From positions 1,550,001-1,614,000 of the forward strand of contig NZ_CP045119.1 in assembly GCF_011492945.1 (NCBI RefSeq): DNA of 64,000 bases, written 5' to 3'. The notes beneath the pieces are model-generated. The model saw only the letters and a program-made list of their open reading frames with translations, was not told where the DNA came from and did not search any database. Shown here piece after piece: positions 60,881 through 64,000 of the stretch; positions within the stretch are counted from its first letter, which is position 1; each line of letters begins with the position of its first letter. The stretch is from Rubrobacter tropicus (lineage in GTDB: Bacteria; Actinomycetota; Rubrobacteria; Rubrobacterales; Rubrobacteraceae). The position numbers and the translations under genes were made by a program.

Positions 60881-62499
60881 GCTGGGGCGGCCTCAGCGTC
60901 GGACTGCCCGGCCTCCTGCGTCCGGGCCGGGCTGCCCTTGCCCTCGATGATGAGGGCCGCCGCGAGGGCGCTCAGGAGGGCGAGGCCGGCCGCCACATAC
61001 ATGGCGAGGCGGAAGCCGGAGAGGAACGCCTCGTCCACGGCGCCCTCGATCTCTGCGGCCTGCTGTCCTCCCACGCCGGGCGGCGGCTCGGCGGCCCCGA
61101 GGTCCGGCTTCTCCCGCTCCATCGCCGCCTGCTGGGAGGGGGAGAGGTCCACCTGCGCCAGGCGGGAGTCCAGGGCGGACGAGAAGGCGGCGAAGACGAA
61201 GACGCCCATCAGGGCGACCGCGAGCAGGCTCGCGGTCCTGGAGACCGCGTTGTTCACGCCGGAGGCCAGGCCAGAGTGGCGGCCCGAGACGGCATTGAGC
61301 GCCGTCGTGGTCAGCGGGGCTATTACCAGCGACATCCCGAACCCCATGACGACCACCGCCGGGAAGAACGTGGTCCAGTACGACCCGCCCGTGCCCGGCA
61401 GGGCGAAGAGGAAGAAGCCGACGGCGGTTATGACGGGGCCGACGGTCAGGGGCAGCTTCGGGCCGACGGACGTCACCAGCCCGCCAGACCAGCGCGACAT
61501 CAGGAACGTGAGCACTATGAAGGGCAAAAAGGCGCTGCCCGCCGCCGTCGCCGAGTAGCCGTGCACCTGGATCAGGACGAACGGGAAGAAGTACAGAGCC
61601 CCGCCCAGGCCCATGTAAAGGAGCAACGTCAGCAGGTTCGCCCCCGAGAAGTTGCGGGAGCGGAACAGCGAGAGCGGCATCATGGGCTCGCGGCTGCGGC
61701 CCTCGACGAAGACGAAGAGGACGAGCGACCCGACGCCTATCAGCAGGGGCAAAAAGACCAGCGGGCTCGCGAAGCCGCGGCTGGTGCCTTCGATCAGGCC
61801 GAAGACCAGCCCGCCGAGGCCGACGGTGCCGAGCGCCGCGCCAGGCAGGTCGAGCCGGCGGGCGTCGGGGTCGCGGCTCTCGGGGACGTGGCGCAAGGAG
61901 AGGTAGAAGATCAGGGCCGCCAGCGGCACGTTTATCAGGAACGCCGCCCGCCAGGAGACGTTGTCTATGAGGAAGCCGCCGACTATCGGACCCAGGGCCG
62001 CCGTAACGCCCGAGAAGCCGGACCACGTGCCGATGGCCCTGCCGCGGTCGGCCTCGGAGAACGAGGCGCTTATGATGGCCAGAGAGCCCGGGATCATGAG
62101 CGCCCCGCCGACGCCCTGGACGGCCCGCGCCGCTATGAGCTGCCCGGGGTTCGGCGCCAGGCCGCACCACAGCGAGGCGACCGTAAAGAGGCCGACGCCG
62201 AACAGGAAGATCCTGCGCCGCCCGTAGTGGTCGCCCAAAGAACCGCCTACCAGGATCAGGGCCGCGAGCATCAGGGCGTAGGACTCGACGATCCAGAGCG
62301 CGTCCACGGCGCTCGCGTTCAGCTCCTGCTGTATCCGGGGCAGGGCGACGTTCGTGATCGTGCCGTCCATGAACCCCATCCCGGAGGCCAGGATGGTCGC
62401 GGCCAACACCCACGGCCCCGAGGACGCCGCGCACGGCGAAGCCCCGTCGCTTGACCTGATCACTCCTTCATCGCATGGCGGTCTGCCGGCGTAAGACAA
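60877..62499 (-). CDS. MFS drug exporter, DHA2 (14-TMS) family
   Basis: 540 residues from TTG 62499, with GAGGAGGAG upstream. About 14 membrane helices. Motif A GGSLGDHYGRRRIFLFG, motif B-like RAVQGVGGALMIPGSLAII and motif C-like LGPIVGGFLIDNVSWRAAFLINVP mark the DHA2/EmrB proton-driven exporters. The substrate is unknown. The extracytoplasmic loop before the last helix is long and Gln/Pro/Glu-rich. It leads an operon with the NTF2-like and UBP zinc-finger genes. Confidence 0.93.
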   Translation of the reverse strand: MSYAGRPPCDEGVIRSSDGASPCAASSGPWVLAATILASGMGFMDGTITNVALPRIQQELNASAVDALWIVESYALMLAALILVGGSLGDHYGRRRIFLFGVGLFTVASLWCGLAPNPGQLIAARAVQGVGGALMIPGSLAIISASFSEADRGRAIGTWSGFSGVTAALGPIVGGFLIDNVSWRAAFLINVPLAALIFYLSLRHVPESRDPDARRLDLPGAALGTVGLGGLVFGLIEGTSRGFASPLVFLPLLIGVGSLVLFVFVEGRSREPMMPLSLFRSRNFSGANLLTLLLYMGLGGALYFFPFVLIQVHGYSATAAGSAFLPFIVLTFLMSRWSGGLVTSVGPKLPLTVGPVITAVGFFLFALPGTGGSYWTTFFPAVVVMGFGMSLVIAPLTTTALNAVSGRHSGLASGVNNAVSRTASLLAVALMGVFVFAAFSSALDSRLAQVDLSPSQQAAMEREKPDLGAAEPPPGVGGQQAAEIEGAVDEAFLSGFRLAMYVAAGLALLSALAAALIIEGKGSPARTQEAGQSDAEAAPA

Positions 62500-62512
62500 A
62501 AGCGTCTCCTCC

Positions 62513-63091
62513 TCAGTACGAAGACCCCGGCCGCGTCAGAAACTCCGCCTCCTCCGGCGTCGTCTCCCGACCCAGTAAGGCGTTCCTGTGCGGAAAACGC
62601 CCGAACCTCTCCACGATGTCCCTGTGCCCGACCGCGTACTCGACCACGTCCGGCCCACCCGGCTCGCCCGCCAGCCCCTCGAAGAGCTCCACCGACCGTC
62701 TCTGGTCCTCGACGCTTTCTGAGTGCATGAAGGGCATGTAGAGGAACATTCTTTGAAGAGCCGGCAGCTCCCGGTCCAGCGCGCGCCCGATGGCGTCCTT
62801 CGCCGCGTCGAGGGCCTTCGCGTCCGTCGCGTGGGTCCTCGCGTCGCCGCGGAACATGTTGCGTGGGAACTGGTCGAGCGCGATGACGAGCGCCAGGCAG
62901 CCCTCCGCCTCCTCGCGCCAGTGGTCCAACTTACCGGCGGCGGCCTGCTCGTACAGGTCTTCGAAGCGGTCCGTTACCTCGCGGTCGAAGGTTTCGTCCT
63001 TCCGGAACCACTCGCTCCTGAACTCGCCGTATCCCGGGTCTCCCTGCGTGCCAAACCAGAAAGCGAGGACTTCTAACGGGCTAGTCCGCAC
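62513..63091 (-). CDS. DUF924 family protein
   Basis: 192 residues from GTG 63091. The family pattern is complete: VLAFWFGTQGDPGYG, WFRKDETFDREVTDRF, ALVIALDQFPRNMFRGDARTHATD, MFLYMPFMHSESVEDQ and HRDIVERFGRFPHRNALLGRETTPEE. It resembles a TPR-like helical fold; function unknown. Its start overlaps the diadenylate cyclase gene by 11 bp. Confidence 0.92.
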   Translation of the reverse strand: MRTSPLEVLAFWFGTQGDPGYGEFRSEWFRKDETFDREVTDRFEDLYEQAAAGKLDHWREEAEGCLALVIALDQFPRNMFRGDARTHATDAKALDAAKDAIGRALDRELPALQRMFLYMPFMHSESVEDQRRSVELFEGLAGEPGGPDVVEYAVGHRDIVERFGRFPHRNALLGRETTPEEAEFLTRPGSSY

Positions 63092-63668
63092 GCGAGATCA
63101 CCGCCACCTCGTCGTCCCGGCGGGTGAGGGTCTGGCCTTCGACGCGGCTCCTGTAGCCCTCGATCATCCACAGCTCCGGGACTATCTCCGTGACGAGCTC
63201 CCCGTCGTCGAACATCCTGACCATCGAGCTTTCGGAGACGACGACCGCGACGGCGTCGGTCTGCTGGGAGATGGAGGCGCCCGCCATGTGGCGGCTGCCG
63301 AGCCCGAGGGGGACGTTCAGGCTGTCGGAGGCCGCGTCTATGTAGCGGGCCGCCGAGAGGACGACGCCGGCGTTCGAGACGACGAAGGCGCCGTCGAGCT
63401 GGGCCAGCTCCTTTATCGTCTCGCGCGTGTTCGGGTCGTCTATGTACTTGTCCTCGTCCGGGTGGCCCTGCAGGGGGTCCAGGATCATGGGCTTCGAGCG
63501 CCGCATCACCTCGCCCGAGTCGCCCACGACGAAGAGAGTCCCGATCTTGCGCCCCTCACGCCCCTCGCGCGCGATCTCGACCGCGAGCGAGACCACCTGC
63601 TCCAGCACCCGCGTGTTGACGTCCCGCCTCTCCGAGCAGATCTCCTCGTATATCCTCGATCTCGCCAT
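63081..63668 (-). CDS. Diadenylate cyclase (DAC/DisA_N domain)
   Basis: 195 residues from ATG 63668, with GAGGAAA upstream. DAC motifs: LDGAFVVSNAGVVLSAARYI (DGA, residues 92-94), GLGSRHMAGASISQQTDAVAVVVSE (RHxA-type ATP-binding, Arg126-His127). It makes c-di-AMP from two ATP. There are no N-terminal membrane helices (not CdaA) and no DisA DNA-binding domain. The N-terminal 75 residues contain EIAREGREGRKIGTLFVVGD, the usual lead-in. The gene begins 4 bp after the end of a histidine kinase gene, an unusual pairing. c-di-AMP is a K+/osmotic second messenger. Confidence 0.92.
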   Translation of the reverse strand: MARSRIYEEICSERRDVNTRVLEQVVSLAVEIAREGREGRKIGTLFVVGDSGEVMRRSKPMILDPLQGHPDEDKYIDDPNTRETIKELAQLDGAFVVSNAGVVLSAARYIDAASDSLNVPLGLGSRHMAGASISQQTDAVAVVVSESSMVRMFDDGELVTEIVPELWMIEGYRSRVEGQTLTRRDDEVAVISRAD

Positions 63669-63672
63669 TTCC

Positions 63673-64000
63673 TCATCCTCCGTTCTGCGTTTGAATCTCC
63701 AGCGGCAACCGCACGGCGAAGCGCGTCCGCCCCGGCCCGGTCTCCAGGTGGATCTCACCCCCGTGCCCGACGACGATCCGCCGAACCACGTCGAGCCCGA
63801 GCCCGGCCCCCGAACCGACCTCTTTGGTGGTGAAGAAGGGCTCGAAGACGCGGCCCTCTATCTCGGGCGGTATCCCGGGCCCGTCGTCCTCCACCTCCAC
63901 GACGACCGCGCCCCCGTCCCTGAAAGCCCGCACCCTGATGCCGCCCCCGCCCGCCACGGCGTCCGCGGCGTTGTCGAGCAGGTTGGTCCAGACCTGGTTC
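63673..64000 (-). CDS. Sensor histidine kinase, C-terminal part (5' end beyond the window)
   Basis: 109 residues seen; the frame is open to the right edge. HATPase domain: N box NQVWTNLLDNAADAV, G1 VEDDGPGIPPE, F box FEPFFTTK, G2 GAGLGLDVVRRIVVGHGGEI. It binds ATP for autophosphorylation of the His (not in the window). It is followed after 4 bp by the diadenylate cyclase gene. Confidence 0.92.
   Translation of the reverse strand, partial: NQVWTNLLDNAADAVAGGGGIRVRAFRDGGAVVVEVEDDGPGIPPEIEGRVFEPFFTTKEVGSGAGLGLDVVRRIVVGHGGEIHLETGPGRTRFAVRLPLEIQTQNGG

Overview
The window is high-GC bacterial chromosome, apart from an AT-richer stretch at about 1-2930. The gene content fits the Actinomycetota and most probably Rubrobacter or a close relative. 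Supporting this are extremely GC-rich codon third positions, TAnnnT-type -10 boxes placed 6-7 nt before start codons (leaderless mRNAs), frequent GTG/TTG starts, a D-amino-acid oxidase of the type known from Rubrobacter, and a mixed desiccation, redox and ion-homeostasis repertoire. The genus assignment is an inference. No rRNA or CRISPR array was seen.

Layout. 1-6123 is a tRNA-studded region: a tyrosine integrase cut by the left edge, tRNA-Lys, tRNA-Glu, an AT-richer islet with a HEPN-motif protein, a 3' fragment of a tRNA-Glu-like gene, tRNA-Val, an IMPDH-family enzyme, tRNA-Asp, thioredoxin and tRNA-Phe. 6262-13624 holds small metabolic and stress genes: cupin, a secreted metzincin, D-amino-acid oxidase, a frameshifted ThDP enzyme, and a divergent XRE regulator/Hsp20 pair. 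13732-25167 carries an OatA-like acyltransferase, a bacterial dynamin, an aldo/keto reductase, an EamA exporter, a rhodanese, acuB-acuC and clpS. 25296-32185 has moaA, a Ktr/Trk potassium channel subunit and two NhaD/ArsB-type transporters flanking a CBS protein. 32496-38668 has a glycosyltransferase, a redoxin with four charged C-terminal repeats followed by a coiled-coil protein, and a tightly overlapping operon (zincin, SRPBCC, TatA-like, response regulator). 38709-48470 has rarA, a Tat-exported multicopper oxidase, and a leftward block of mgtE, a double PhoU/TrkA_C protein, two polytopic GT-C-like proteins and a GNAT. 48575-57560 has a PknB-type kinase, a quinone-stress cluster (DoxX, MhqO-like dioxygenase, TetR, WrbA, Fe-ADH), an S66 peptidase, LtrA and a frameshifted DUF5996 gene. 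57621-64000 has a Na+/H+ antiporter, a quinone reductase, a UBP zinc finger, an MFS pump, DUF924, a diadenylate cyclase and the end of a histidine kinase.

How it works together. Three themes recur: redox and quinone/electrophile defence (trxA, rhodanese, DoxX/MhqO/TetR/WrbA, multicopper oxidase, redoxin); monovalent and divalent cation homeostasis (KtrB, two NhaD-like, MgtE with PhoU/TrkA_C, CPA1, and c-di-AMP synthesis, which in other bacteria controls K+ uptake); and envelope work (OatA-like, S66 peptidase, GT-C proteins, Tat component).

The strongest non-coding signal is a family of intergenic repeats made of GCTGAAAGC/GCTTTCAGC half-sites around variable, base-pair-compensated hairpins. 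About 18 loci are found, nearly all at gene ends. Three genes carry single-base frameshifts next to G/C runs, so either sequence error or decay must be considered.
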